Origin: Pseudomonas simiae
Lineage (GTDB): Bacteria; Pseudomonadota; Gammaproteobacteria; Pseudomonadales; Pseudomonadaceae
Assembly (NCBI RefSeq): GCF_900111895.1
Contig: NZ_FOKB01000015.1
Coordinates: forward strand, 1 to 64,000
Direction of reading: 5' to 3'
Length of the DNA: 64,000 bases
This document shows, in pieces, positions 45,408-54,559 of this stretch. The notes beneath the pieces were generated by a model that was given only the letters and a program-made list of their open reading frames with translations, made no database searches and was not told the origin of the DNA. A program made the translations under genes and the position numbers. Within the stretch, counting starts at the first letter, position 1, and each line of letters opens with the position of its first letter.

Positions 45408-45483
45408 GGGTGATTAGCTCAGCTGGGAGAGCGTCTGCCTTACAAGCAGAATGTCGGCGGTTCGATCCCGTCATCACCCACCA
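45408..45483 (+). tRNA. tRNA-Val (anticodon TAC), copy 1
   Basis: 76 bases including an encoded CCA. The acceptor GGGTGAT pairs with ATCACCC. The anticodon loop is CTTACAA, with TAC at the centre, and the T arm is GGTTCGATCCC-like. Read together with the Asp tRNA 19 bases later. Confidence 0.97.
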
Positions 45484-45502
45484 TTCGCTTCATGTGTTAC
45501 GC

Positions 45503-45579
45503 GCAGCGGTAGTTCAGTCGGTTAGAATACCGGCCTGTCACGCCGGGGGTCGCGGGTTCGAGTCCCGTCCGCTGCGCCA
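45503..45579 (+). tRNA. tRNA-Asp (anticodon GTC), copy 1
   Basis: 77 bases with encoded CCA. The acceptor GCAGCGG pairs with CCGCTGC, the anticodon loop CTGTCAC has GTC, and the T arm GCGGGTTCGAGTCCCGT is intact. Same transcript as the upstream tRNA-Val. Confidence 0.97.
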
Positions 45580-45618
45580 TATTCGGTAACCTGGAACACT
45601 GAACGCCAGGTCACCACA

Positions 45619-45646
45619 AGAAGCCCGCTCAATGAGCGGGCTTTTT
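45619..45646 (+). terminator. Terminator of the first tRNA pair
   Basis: AGCCCGCTC, loop AAT, GAGCGGGCT then TTTTT. An identical hairpin, differing only in the loop, ends the second tRNA copy. Confidence 0.88.
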
Positions 45647-45926
45647 GCTGTCTGGGGTTTGCAAAAAGCCAAAAAACGCCGCCGATCATTTCCGATGACC
45701 GGCGGCGTTTTTATTGGGCGATTAGACATCCCCGCGTGTAGTCACCCTGAAGGTGCGCGGTTCACCCATAGAATCGGCGTGGCTCAAGCATTATCGAGAA
45801 TGGTATCTCATTGGGCGGCCAGTCAGCGGGTAAGCGCAACAGACTCGCATTTGACGACGTAGAAGCCCGTTTTTGCTGGGGTTTCTCGTGGCTGAGAAAA
45901 TATTTCAAATAAATTGCATTTAAATC

Positions 45927-45954
45927 AAGACATTGCGGATTTTTGGTGTATGAT
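45927..45954 (+). promoter_or_regulatory. Promoter of the second tRNA pair
   Basis: AAGACA (45927-45932), 16 bases, TATGAT (45949-45954), then GCCGCC. It differs from the promoter of the first copy, so the duplication did not include the -35/-10 region. Confidence 0.65.
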
Positions 45955-45975
45955 GCCGCCCACACCGAAAGTGAA

Positions 45976-46051
45976 GGGTGATTAGCTCAGCTGGGAGAGC
46001 GTCTGCCTTACAAGCAGAATGTCGGCGGTTCGATCCCGTCATCACCCACCA
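45976..46051 (+). tRNA. tRNA-Val (anticodon TAC), copy 2
   Basis: Identical in sequence to the tRNA-Val at 45408, with encoded CCA. Confidence 0.97.
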
Positions 46052-46070
46052 TTCGCTTCAAGTGTTACGC

Positions 46071-46147
46071 GCAGCGGTAGTTCAGTCGGTTAGAATACCG
46101 GCCTGTCACGCCGGGGGTCGCGGGTTCGAGTCCCGTCCGCTGCGCCA
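46071..46147 (+). tRNA. tRNA-Asp (anticodon GTC), copy 2
   Basis: Identical in sequence to the tRNA-Asp at 45503, with encoded CCA. Confidence 0.97.
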
Positions 46148-46186
46148 TATTCGGTAACCTGGAACACTGAACGCCAGGTCACCACA

Positions 46187-46214
46187 AGAAGCCCGCTCAT
46201 TGAGCGGGCTTTTT
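46187..46214 (+). terminator. Terminator of the second tRNA pair
   Basis: AGCCCGCTC, loop ATT, GAGCGGGCT followed by seven T. From here to 46452 I see no further gene or clear promoter. Confidence 0.88.
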
Positions 46215-46452
46215 TTCGTCTGCGTTTTATCCTCTCCGCGCTCTGCCATTGTGCACTGCCTATTCGCCCTGAACTGTGTGGGTGCGCCATGACGTGGGGG
46301 AATACCCCCATGCACATTGGTTGATTGCGCCCTCGGCCGCTTAACCGTTTATCTATAGCCACGCGAAGACTTCCAGGCGAGTGACCGGCAGCAGGATGCT
46401 GCGGGGGCTCGCTCTCCAACATAAAAATAGTCTGCAAGGGGAACGGCTCTCT

Positions 46453-48036
46453 ATGAAATATCCACTGCGTCCGTTGGTGTTCTGGCCAACGTTCCTGATC
46501 CTGCTGGCGGCGGTGATCGCCAGCTACATCGACCTGAATGCATTCCTTGCGGTCAGTAAACAGCTCAACAACCTGATCCTGAAAAACTTCTCATGGCTGT
46601 TCAGTGCCGGCTCGTTTGCCATGGTGGTGCTAACCGCGATCGTCTACTTCTCCGCGCTGGGCAAGGTGCGAATCGGCGGCGAAGACGCCCAGCCGTTGCT
46701 GAGCAAATGGCGCTGGTTCATGGTGGCGCTGTGCACCACCCTCGCGGTGGGCGTGCTGTTCTGGACCACGGCCGAACCGCTCTATCATCTGTATGGCCCG
46801 CCCACCAGCCTGCCGATCGAGGCGGGTAGTTCGGCGGCGAAGACCTTTGCCATGTCGACGATGTTCCTGCACTGGACCATCACCCCCTACGCCATCTACT
46901 TGGTGCCCTCGCTGGTGTTTGCGTTGGCGTTCTACAACCGACGCAGCAATTTCTCCATCGGCGCCATGCTTGAACCGTTGCTCGGTGAAGCGCGGGTCAA
47001 GCGCTATGCAGGGCTGATCGACACCCTGGCGATGTTCGCCCTGGTGGCCGGCATGGCCTCGTCCCTGGGTACCGGCGCGCTGACCTTGGCCGGGGGCCTG
47101 GCTCAGTACATCGGCGGTGAAACCACACCGTTGCGCCTGGCTATCATCATCGCGATCATCGTTATTACCTTTGTCGCCTCGGCCGCCAGCGGCCTGCAGA
47201 AAGGGATCGTGATGCTGTCCTCGTTCAATACTTGGATCATGCTCGCCCTGGGGCTGTTCGTGCTGTTGTGCGGGCCGACCCTGTACATGTTCAGCCTTGG
47301 CGTCGAGTCCCTCGGCGTGTACCTCGACACCTTCTTCAGCCGCAGCCTGTTCACCGGCGCCGCCAGTGGCGACACCTGGCCACACAGTTGGACGGTGTTC
47401 TACTGGTCGGTGTGGTTTGCCTGGGCGCCGGTCAGTGCGTTGTTCCTCGGCAAGATCGGGCGTGGCTACACGGTGCGTGAATTCATCCACATCAACATGC
47501 TCTACCCGGCGTTGTTCACGGCGGTGTGGATCTGCATCTTTTCCGGCACCAGTCTGTACTTCGATGCGCTGGGCGACGGCAGCCTCAACCGTGTGCTGAA
47601 CGAGCAGGGCGTGGAACACGTGCTGTACCAGATGTTCCAGCAGTTGCCGGCCAGCGGTCTGATGATCGCGTTCCTGCTGTTCGTGGCGTTCATCTCCTTT
47701 GTCACCGCCGCCGACTCCAGCACCGATGTGATCGCCAACCTGTGCAGCAAAGGCGTGACCGCCGATTCCGACCTGGATGGCAACCCAGCGTTGAAGATCG
47801 TCTGGGGCGTGATCATCGGCTCGGTATCGTGGGTGATGGTCTCATTCGTCGGCATCGACGGGGTGAAGATGCTCTCCAACCTCGGCGGTCTGCCGGGGAT
47901 GCTCCTGGTGTTGCTGGCCAGCACCTCACTGATCTTCTGGTTGAAAAATCCCGCATTGCTGGATGTGAAACGCCATCAGCGGACCCCCGCAACGGAACTG
48001 CACAGCGCCAGCCCGGCGCCGGATTTCGCCCGCTGA
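46453..48036 (+). CDS. BCCT-family betaine/choline/carnitine-type transporter
   Basis: 527 aa from MKYPLRPLVFWPTFLILL, with an AAGGGG upstream. Twelve membrane helices are predicted. The BCCT signature region reads SWTVFYWSVWFAWAPVSALFLGKIGRGYTVREFI, and the aromatic WTTAEPLYHLYGPP matches the substrate-site loop. It imports a quaternary ammonium or related compound with a cation. A hydrolase gene follows 27 bases later, so the imported compound may be an ester or amide that is then cleaved. Confidence 0.93.
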   Translation: MKYPLRPLVFWPTFLILLAAVIASYIDLNAFLAVSKQLNNLILKNFSWLFSAGSFAMVVLTAIVYFSALGKVRIGGEDAQPLLSKWRWFMVALCTTLAVGVLFWTTAEPLYHLYGPPTSLPIEAGSSAAKTFAMSTMFLHWTITPYAIYLVPSLVFALAFYNRRSNFSIGAMLEPLLGEARVKRYAGLIDTLAMFALVAGMASSLGTGALTLAGGLAQYIGGETTPLRLAIIIAIIVITFVASAASGLQKGIVMLSSFNTWIMLALGLFVLLCGPTLYMFSLGVESLGVYLDTFFSRSLFTGAASGDTWPHSWTVFYWSVWFAWAPVSALFLGKIGRGYTVREFIHINMLYPALFTAVWICIFSGTSLYFDALGDGSLNRVLNEQGVEHVLYQMFQQLPASGLMIAFLLFVAFISFVTAADSSTDVIANLCSKGVTADSDLDGNPALKIVWGVIIGSVSWVMVSFVGIDGVKMLSNLGGLPGMLLVLLASTSLIFWLKNPALLDVKRHQRTPATELHSASPAPDFAR

Positions 48037-48063
48037 TCGATTGAACCGCTGTTGGAGTTACTG

Positions 48064-50073
48064 ATGGAAATCGTCACTGAATTTGCTTACACCGTGCGCG
48101 AAATCGAGCACTGCCTGATCCCCTTGAAGGACGGCACCCAGCTGGCCGCACGCATCTGGTTGCCGGAAGTCGCGGGCCTGCAGACCTTTCCGGCGATCCT
48201 GGAATACCTGCCGTACCGCAAGCGCGACGGCACCGCCGTGCGCGATGCGCTGACCCACCCGTGGATGGCGGGGCAGGGCTATGTGTGTGTGCGGGTGGAT
48301 ATGCGCGGCAACGGTGAGTCCCAAGGCTTGATGGCCGATGAGTACCTGCTGCAGGAGCAGGAAGACGCCCTTGAAGTGATCGACTGGTTGTGCCGGCAAC
48401 CCTGGTGCGACGGCAATGTCGGCATGATGGGCATCTCCTGGGGCGGCTTCAATGGCCTGCAAGTCGCGGCGCGCCAGCCCGAGGCATTGAAGGCGATCAT
48501 CACCTTGTGCTCCACCGATGACCGTTATGCCGACGACATCCACTACAAGGGCGGCAACCTGTTGATGGAAAACTTCGGCTGGGCCGCCACCATGCTCAAC
48601 TTCAGCGCAGCGGTGCCTGATCCCTTGCTGGTCGGCGACGACTGGAAAGACCTCTGGCACCAACGCCTGGACGCCATGCCGCTGCTCGCCGAAACCTGGC
48701 TGCAACACCAGACCCGCGATGACTACTGGCGCCACGGCTCGGTGTGCGAGGACTACGCGAAGATCAAGGCGGCCGTGTATGCGGTGGGCGGCTGGGGCGA
48801 TGCCTATCGCAACACTGTTTCGCGCCTGATGCAAAACCTGCCCGGCCCGAAGAAGGCCATGATCGGACCGTGGATTCACAAGTACCCGCATTTTGCCGTG
48901 CCCAACCCGGCCATCGGCTTCCTGCAAGAAGCCAAGCGCTGGTGGGATCACTGGCTCAAGGGCATCGATAACGGGGTGATGGATGACGCATCCTGCACCT
49001 TTTACTTACAGGATATTCTGCCGCCGAAGGGCAGTTATGCCGAGCGGCCGGGGATCTGGGTGCAGACGGCGGGCTGGCCCGACTCGCAAGTGCAATGGAC
49101 GGATTTCAGCCTGGGTGAACATGGCCTGAGTACGGGTGCACAACCTTTGGCGGCGCCGCGCAGCATTTGTTCGCCGCTGACCACCGGCCTGCACCAGGGC
49201 GAGTACTGCGCTATCTGGTTTGGCCCCGATGGGCCGACGGATCAACGTCGCGATGACGCCCAGTCGCTGTGCTTCGACTCGCAGCCGCTGACCGAGCCGC
49301 TGTCGTTGCTCGGCGATGCACGGCTTAAGTTGCGTCTGGCAAGTGACACATCCTGTGGTCAATTGGTCGCCAGGCTGAATGCGATAGCGCCGGATGGGCA
49401 GGTCACGCAAGTCAGCTACGGCGTGCTTAATCTCACACTGCGTGAGGACTTTTCCCAGGTAACGCCTGTCGTCCCAGGTCAACCGATGGATGTGCAGTTG
49501 AACCTCGACCACATCGGCATGCGCCTGCCTGCCGGCTACCGTTTGCGCCTGGCGCTCAGCACGGCGAGTTTCCCGTTGCTGTGGCCGAGCCGCGAGCTGA
49601 CCACTTTGACGTTGCTACCAGGCCTGCAAAGCCTGCAACTGCCGGTGTTTACCGGCGAGGCGGTGGAGTGCCCGTTCGAAGCGCCGCAGTCGGCTACACC
49701 GGTAGCGATGGAAGTCTTACGCGGTGCCGCGCCGAAACGCACACTGATCGAAGACGTGGGCAGTGGCGAAGTCTGTGTGAAAATTGAAGACGACCTGGGT
49801 TCGGTGCGTTTTACCGACCATGGCTTGTCAGTGGACCAGCGTTGCACCGAGCAATACCGCACCTTGCCCTGGGATCCGCTGTCGACGCGGGCCGACATCG
49901 AATGGCACTACTGTGTCGGCCGCGACCAGTGGGCCGTGGAGGTGGAAAGCCACCTGAGCGTGCACGCCGATGCCGAGTGGTTCTACATCGAAGCGGAGCA
50001 GACCGCCTGGGAAAATGGCCAACTGGAACATCGTCGACAATGGAGTAAGCGCGTGGCCAGGGTCGCACTGTAA
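48064..50073 (+). CDS. CocE/NonD-family (S15-like) hydrolase
   Basis: 669 aa from the ATG at 48064, with GGAG upstream; a TTG at 48052 is possible. The alpha/beta hydrolase half has RVDMRGNGESQG, the nucleophile elbow GMMGISWGGFNGLQ (GxSxG) and GPWIHKYPHFAV with the likely His. The C-terminal half is a jelly-roll domain as in cocaine esterase and X-Pro dipeptidyl peptidases. There is no signal peptide, so it acts in the cytoplasm. Co-transcription with the BCCT transporter and an adjacent LysR gene suggests a small catabolic locus. Confidence 0.9.
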   Translation: MEIVTEFAYTVREIEHCLIPLKDGTQLAARIWLPEVAGLQTFPAILEYLPYRKRDGTAVRDALTHPWMAGQGYVCVRVDMRGNGESQGLMADEYLLQEQEDALEVIDWLCRQPWCDGNVGMMGISWGGFNGLQVAARQPEALKAIITLCSTDDRYADDIHYKGGNLLMENFGWAATMLNFSAAVPDPLLVGDDWKDLWHQRLDAMPLLAETWLQHQTRDDYWRHGSVCEDYAKIKAAVYAVGGWGDAYRNTVSRLMQNLPGPKKAMIGPWIHKYPHFAVPNPAIGFLQEAKRWWDHWLKGIDNGVMDDASCTFYLQDILPPKGSYAERPGIWVQTAGWPDSQVQWTDFSLGEHGLSTGAQPLAAPRSICSPLTTGLHQGEYCAIWFGPDGPTDQRRDDAQSLCFDSQPLTEPLSLLGDARLKLRLASDTSCGQLVARLNAIAPDGQVTQVSYGVLNLTLREDFSQVTPVVPGQPMDVQLNLDHIGMRLPAGYRLRLALSTASFPLLWPSRELTTLTLLPGLQSLQLPVFTGEAVECPFEAPQSATPVAMEVLRGAAPKRTLIEDVGSGEVCVKIEDDLGSVRFTDHGLSVDQRCTEQYRTLPWDPLSTRADIEWHYCVGRDQWAVEVESHLSVHADAEWFYIEAEQTAWENGQLEHRRQWSKRVARVAL

Positions 50074-50156
50074 GCAGGCAAGTGGCAGGATGCCTGTCAA
50101 CGTGATCTCTGCGGGCCTGGGGTAACCTGGGCCCGTCATTGCCAATGGACTTGCTC

Positions 50157-51092
50157 ATGTCGCGCCGAAATGTCGATCTTCCGCCCCTCAACTGCCTGCA
50201 GACGTTCGAAGCGGCCGCACGCCATTTGAGCTTTACCCAGGCGGCCCATGAACTGAATCTGACCCAAAGCGCGGTTAGCCGCCAGGTCAAACGCCTCGAA
50301 GAAGACTTGGCCCGTCCGCTGTTTTATCGGCTGGCCCAAGGCTTGAGCCTGACCCCTGCCGGGGTACGTTACTTCCGTACCGTCCAACGCCTGTTGCGTG
50401 AGCTTGATCGCGAGTCCGCCGAGTTGCGCAGGCGTGGTGCCGATCGCCAGTTGACCCTGGCCAGCACGCCCACCATCAGTTCTATCTGGCTTGCCGGCCT
50501 GTTGCCGCAGTTCCAGCGCGACCATCCGGACCTGGATATCCGCATCCTGTGCAGCGAAAGCCCCAGCCACTTGGATGTCAGCGAATATGACCTTGGTTTG
50601 TTCTATCACTTGGATGAACTGGCCGCGCCCCACGGCCTTGAGCTGTCACCGGTGTTCGACAGCGAGCAGGTCATCACCGTGTGCAGTCCCGGCTACCTTG
50701 AGCGCCACGGCCCAATTCGCGACCTGCACCACTTGTTGCACGCTCACACCTTGCTGATCGTCGAGGACCACCACCACGATTGGCTGACCTGGGCCGACTG
50801 GTTCGCCGACGCCGGTGCCGACTACTACTCTCCGCGCCATGCGTTGCGCACCAACAGCTATCAATTGTTGATGCAATCGGCGGTGATGGGGCACGGCGTC
50901 GCCTTGGGGTGGAAGCGCTTGCTGGAGACTGACCTTGAGTCCGGACGCCTGCAAATAGCCTTGCCCCACAGCATGCACAGTCGCGGCCGCCTGCACCTGA
51001 TGCAGCCGCATCATCGCAATCCGCCCGCGGCGGTGCGCAGTTTTCGTCAATGGTTGCAGGCACGTACCGCAGAGGCTGGACTCGCTGACTGA
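50157..51092 (+). CDS. LysR-family regulator (GcvA-like)
   Basis: 311 aa from MSRRNVDLPPLNCLQTFEAAARHLSFTQ; an ATG at 50145 is also in frame. The helix-turn-helix is AAHELNLTQSAVSRQVKRLEEDLARPLFYR, typical of the GcvA/AmpR-like group. It follows the BCCT-hydrolase pair in the same direction by about 80 bases and is the probable regulator of that pair. Confidence 0.91.
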   Translation: MSRRNVDLPPLNCLQTFEAAARHLSFTQAAHELNLTQSAVSRQVKRLEEDLARPLFYRLAQGLSLTPAGVRYFRTVQRLLRELDRESAELRRRGADRQLTLASTPTISSIWLAGLLPQFQRDHPDLDIRILCSESPSHLDVSEYDLGLFYHLDELAAPHGLELSPVFDSEQVITVCSPGYLERHGPIRDLHHLLHAHTLLIVEDHHHDWLTWADWFADAGADYYSPRHALRTNSYQLLMQSAVMGHGVALGWKRLLETDLESGRLQIALPHSMHSRGRLHLMQPHHRNPPAAVRSFRQWLQARTAEAGLAD

Positions 51093-51095
51093 GTG

Positions 51096-51218
51096 TCAGT
51101 GCTGGCCGGTATTTTTCTTTTTGGTCTGGCGCGTCGCCAGGTGTTCGAAGCAAAAAGAAGCGGTGCCGAACACGGCGATCAGGGTGAGTACGATCATGCC
51201 GAGGGTTGAGCTTTCCAC
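51096..51218 (-). CDS. 40-aa single-helix membrane peptide
   Basis: GTG-initiated 40-codon ORF: MESSTLGMIVLTLIAVFGTASF, then CFEHLATRQTKKKNTGQH. One transmembrane helix is followed by a strongly basic tail, and AGGAAG lies six bases before the GTG. It is the only plausible gene in the 230-base gap between lysR and the catalase-like gene, and it is on the same strand as the latter. I cannot name a family. Confidence 0.55.
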   Translation of the reverse strand: MESSTLGMIVLTLIAVFGTASFCFEHLATRQTKKKNTGQH

Positions 51219-51329
51219 GGTGACTTCCTACGGGTGATGGGGTAGGTGCTCACGGTAGAGGCAGGGGTGATAAGGGCTCAATAGACCCGACGCAATCCTT
51301 ACGCCGTCGGGCCTGATGTTATGCATTCT

Positions 51330-52496
51330 TTACGGGGCGTTGCGGCTGTGGCGGTAATCGCTGACCGCTTCGTACACCGCCTTGCGCAAGCGGTTGATAC
51401 CGCCGATAGGGCGGTGTTCCGCTACACCAAACCAGGGGTTGAACGATTGGTTGTCGCACGCCAGGTTCTGCTCGGGTGTATCGAAATCCTGCGCCGGGAT
51501 GCGCACCTTGGCCACCGTTTCATAGGGCGCATCGCTCTCCTTCCATTCGATGCTGGTGTCTTCGATGGGCATGAAGGTCTGCGGGTTCTGCCGCTGGATC
51601 TGCAGCACGAAACACGCAGGTATGCGGTCGGTGGACAACTGCTGGCTCAAGGCGCTGCGCAGGAAGTTCGGCAAGTCCTGGTTTTGCTTGGGCAGTTGAT
51701 ATTCCGGGCAGCTGAGCGGGTCGGGCGCGACGCGGAACTTGGCGTTGGCCGTCCCGAACTTGTAGGGCGAGACCGAAAAGTACGTCGTTTGCGTCGGGCT
51801 GGCCGGTGCGGGGGCCAGGGTCGCCAGGGCGATAAACAGGTGGCGCACCTGCCAGGTCCGTGGGTCTGCCTTGGGGAAGAACGCCAGGACTTTCTTGCCG
51901 TCCGCTTGTGCGCCGATGTTCTGCGCATACTCCGCTACATCGCTGACGAAGAAGTTCGGGTGGCTGAACATCACGAAGTCCTGTTCCGTGCGTGCCTGTT
52001 GATCGGCCAGCAGTTGTTTGCCCGGCACGTCCAGCAGCTTGAGCGCCATGCCCCGCGCATCCCGGATGCTGTCGAACTGTGGGTAGGCGTTGCCGTTGGA
52101 CAGTCGCATCATCGCCTGCCAGGTCTTGCCCGGCTCGGCGAACACGCCCTGGCGCAGCGCCGGGTCGAGATCGGCCAACACGCTGACTTCGGCCTTGACG
52201 CAACCATGGGCCTTGGCATGGGCATCGCGCAGGTAGCGCGTGCCTTCGCGGTGCTGGTCAACGATGCGCACGGCCGTCTGGATAATGCCTTGGGTCATCG
52301 CTGCTTCGCCCGGCGGAATCTGCTCATTCGGCGACACCGGGCCGCTGTGTTGCCAGGCGTACCAGGCGGTAGCGGCCAGCCAGCCGAGCAGGCCGAGGCC
52401 CACCAGCCACAGCAGGGTCTTGCCCAGAAACGCGCCGATGCGCAGCCATAGGCGGGCGAGCAGGGAAGGTCGGTCGTAGGGGGATCGAATCATCAT
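51330..52496 (-). CDS. Catalase-family haem protein (SrpA-like)
   Basis: 388 aa with an N-terminal membrane helix (LLWLVGLGLLGWLAATAWYAW), so the domain is periplasmic. The shortened catalase fold is recognisable in RDAHAKAHGCVKAEVSVL (distal His), MMRLSNGNAYPQFDSIRDARGMALKLLDV, and DFVMFSHPNFFVSDVAEYA. Members of this group are catalase-like peroxidases or lipid-handling haem enzymes, with unsettled activity. Its start overlaps the stop of the di-haem cytochrome gene (ATGA), so the two are co-expressed. Confidence 0.87.
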   Translation of the reverse strand: MMIRSPYDRPSLLARLWLRIGAFLGKTLLWLVGLGLLGWLAATAWYAWQHSGPVSPNEQIPPGEAAMTQGIIQTAVRIVDQHREGTRYLRDAHAKAHGCVKAEVSVLADLDPALRQGVFAEPGKTWQAMMRLSNGNAYPQFDSIRDARGMALKLLDVPGKQLLADQQARTEQDFVMFSHPNFFVSDVAEYAQNIGAQADGKKVLAFFPKADPRTWQVRHLFIALATLAPAPASPTQTTYFSVSPYKFGTANAKFRVAPDPLSCPEYQLPKQNQDLPNFLRSALSQQLSTDRIPACFVLQIQRQNPQTFMPIEDTSIEWKESDAPYETVAKVRIPAQDFDTPEQNLACDNQSFNPWFGVAEHRPIGGINRLRKAVYEAVSDYRHSRNAP

Positions 52497-54301
52497 GGCA
52501 GTTGTTGCTCCAGCGGGCCGCCCAGTACTTTGAGGTATTCCAGCAGCGCCCAGCGTTCCTGCGGTAGCAGGCCACGGCCGATCACGCCATTGCCACGACT
52601 GCCGGCACGGAATTCGTGACCGCTGTTGTGGTTGCCGGTGATTTTGGTGTCGAACAGAAAGGCATTCTTGAACGCACCGGTCTCAAAGCCGAGGTGGCGC
52701 GGGTCGTAGTTGAAGGTGCCTTTATAGAAGGTGGTGCTGCGCTCGTCCTGGGGCGAGAGCAACTGATAGATCGTCGGCACCGAACCGTTATGCAGGAACG
52801 GCGGTGTCGCCCAGACGCCTGCCAATGGCCGCGCCTTATAAGCTCGCAGTTCACGCACGCCAATGGGCAGGCCGTAGCCGTCCAGGCGCGGGCGCTCGGC
52901 CGGGGTCACGCCGGCGGCGCGGTAGGCATGTTCTTCGACGAAAGCGGTGACGTAGGCGAGGCCCTTGGCCACGGACATTTTTTTCAGGTCCAGTGGCTCG
53001 GTCGGCGTGGGGTGCAGTTCGACGTTGAGTTTGGCCAGTTCCGCCAGGTCCCATTGCAGGGCGCTGAGGTCGTAGCGCTGATCGGCGATGTTGCTGGCAG
53101 TGCCGGGGTCGGTGCCGATGTAGGCCACTGGCAGCATTTTCAGCTGTTGCACAGGACGGCCGTTTTCCTGGGTGACGCTGGGCACATGGCAGCCGGCGCA
53201 GTTTTCGGCGAACAGTGCGCGGCCTTGGGCGGCGAGCGGCTTATCGATGGTGCCGAACAGATCCTCGGGCCAGGTCGGGGCCTTGAGGCGTTGCAGGGTT
53301 TCTTCGATCAGGTTGAGGTCGCGCACCCTTACGCTGGAGGGGTAGCGCGCATCGCCCTGGAGCGGTTGGCCGGCGTCGTCGAAAAAGGTCAGGGTCGCGC
53401 CGACACCCAGCGCTTCGCCGATGTTGCGTGCCATGGGCTGTTGGGCCGAGCCGTTCCATTGCACCCAGTCGAAGGTCCAGATATCCCACAACTGCGGGTA
53501 GTCCACCGGCGCATTGGCGACGCGATAGTTGTCGGGAGAAATGGCGTCGCCAAAGCTGGCGTTGGCAATGCGGCCAAAGGCGTCCGTGCGGCCGGGACCT
53601 TCTTCAGTGGGGTAGAGGCCACGGTGGGTATCGTTCCAGGCCACCTTGAGGAATTTGTTCAGCGACTGCTTGAAGTCTTGGCGCAGTTGTTTGTGCTCGG
53701 CGTCGTAGCGATCTTTCAGCACCTGGCGGGCAAAGCGTTCGAACTTCCATGGGTTGTAATAGGTGGCCGCCAGGCTCGCGACCAGGGCCTGGCCGAAACT
53801 GCCGCCGCGCAAGGTCGGCACGCTGGAGGGCAGCACGTGCTGGGCGGAACCGCCGTCGATCCGCAGGGCTTGGTTTTTGTAATGCAGTTCGCCGGTGTGG
53901 CAGGCGGCGCAGGTGATATCCAGGTACTCGACGTTGCTGCCGGCGTTTTTGTGCCGGGCGAAACCCACGGGCAGGTTGCCGGGGTTTTGCGCCGTGGGCA
54001 GTTGCTTGGGGTCGACCAGGAAACCGAAGCGGGCCAAATACGCTGGCGTGGCAAAGCGCTGCTCGGAAAACGGCAATTCCAGGGCAGTGAACCAGTCGTA
54101 GTGCAGGCCTTTTACCTGGGTGCCCTGGGGCGTGAAGTAGTAGGTCTGGCGGTCGGCGGCACTCCATTGTTCCTGGTAGTGCACCTGCTCCACGGGCACA
54201 TAGTCCGGCAGCTTGGGGTTGATGGTGTAATAAAGCACCACGGCCAGGATCAGGCCCAGTGCTATTAATATCAGGAGTAAAACACGGGAAAAAATGCGCA
54301 A
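52493..54301 (-). CDS. Membrane-anchored di-haem cytochrome c
   Basis: 602 aa from the TTG at 54301, with AAGGA eight bases before it. A single N-terminal membrane helix (VLLLILIALGLILAVVLYYTI) anchors a periplasmic domain with two haem c motifs, CAACH (in ITCAACHTGELHYK) and CAGCH (in ENCAGCHVPS). The arrangement resembles di-haem cytochrome c peroxidase-like proteins. RPLAGVWATPPFLHNGSVPTIYQLLSP is the typical closing region. It probably passes electrons to or from the coupled catalase-like protein. Confidence 0.9.
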   Translation of the reverse strand: MRIFSRVLLLILIALGLILAVVLYYTINPKLPDYVPVEQVHYQEQWSAADRQTYYFTPQGTQVKGLHYDWFTALELPFSEQRFATPAYLARFGFLVDPKQLPTAQNPGNLPVGFARHKNAGSNVEYLDITCAACHTGELHYKNQALRIDGGSAQHVLPSSVPTLRGGSFGQALVASLAATYYNPWKFERFARQVLKDRYDAEHKQLRQDFKQSLNKFLKVAWNDTHRGLYPTEEGPGRTDAFGRIANASFGDAISPDNYRVANAPVDYPQLWDIWTFDWVQWNGSAQQPMARNIGEALGVGATLTFFDDAGQPLQGDARYPSSVRVRDLNLIEETLQRLKAPTWPEDLFGTIDKPLAAQGRALFAENCAGCHVPSVTQENGRPVQQLKMLPVAYIGTDPGTASNIADQRYDLSALQWDLAELAKLNVELHPTPTEPLDLKKMSVAKGLAYVTAFVEEHAYRAAGVTPAERPRLDGYGLPIGVRELRAYKARPLAGVWATPPFLHNGSVPTIYQLLSPQDERSTTFYKGTFNYDPRHLGFETGAFKNAFLFDTKITGNHNSGHEFRAGSRGNGVIGRGLLPQERWALLEYLKVLGGPLEQQLP

Positions 54302-54559
54302 GATGGCTATCCTTGTCTCGGCCTTGTCGAGGTGTCGCGTTGTTATGCCACTACGCCACAAGGGCGGCAAGTGGCCATGAGCCTGGTAGCAGGCGGCCCC
54401 ACGATCCTTCGCGGGGCCCCATCATGAATGAAAATGCTTTTAAACACGTGAACTTATCAGAAGTTTCCTGCTCACATGCCGGTAGCCATTGGTCGTGGCC
54501 GCCTGATAAGCTCGCGACTTTATTCGAATGCCCTATTGGCGCATGAACAAGGAAATAGC

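Larger units (their letters stand above)
45394..45646 (+). repeat. Duplicated tRNA unit, left copy
   Basis: A segment of about 253 bp (leader, tRNA-Val, tRNA-Asp, trailer, terminator) is repeated at 45961-46214 with only a few differences, for example one base in the spacer between the tRNAs and an extra base in the leader. Confidence 0.92.
45580..45975 (+). other. Spacer between the two tRNA pairs
   Basis: Nearly 400 bases without a gene. It holds the tRNA terminator at 45619, a second strong hairpin with A/T flanks at about 45670-45713 (AAAAACGCCGCCGATCAT ... GGCGGCGTTTTT), an A/T-rich stretch at 45880-45950 and the promoter of the second tRNA pair. I see no coding potential. Confidence 0.6.
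45961..46214 (+). repeat. Duplicated tRNA unit, right copy
   Basis: The second copy of the 253-bp tRNA-Val/tRNA-Asp/terminator segment described at 45394. Confidence 0.92.

Noticed and set aside
51286..51311. Terminator after the catalase-like gene
   Set aside because: CCCGACG/CGTCGGG forms a stem, but no T-run follows on either strand.
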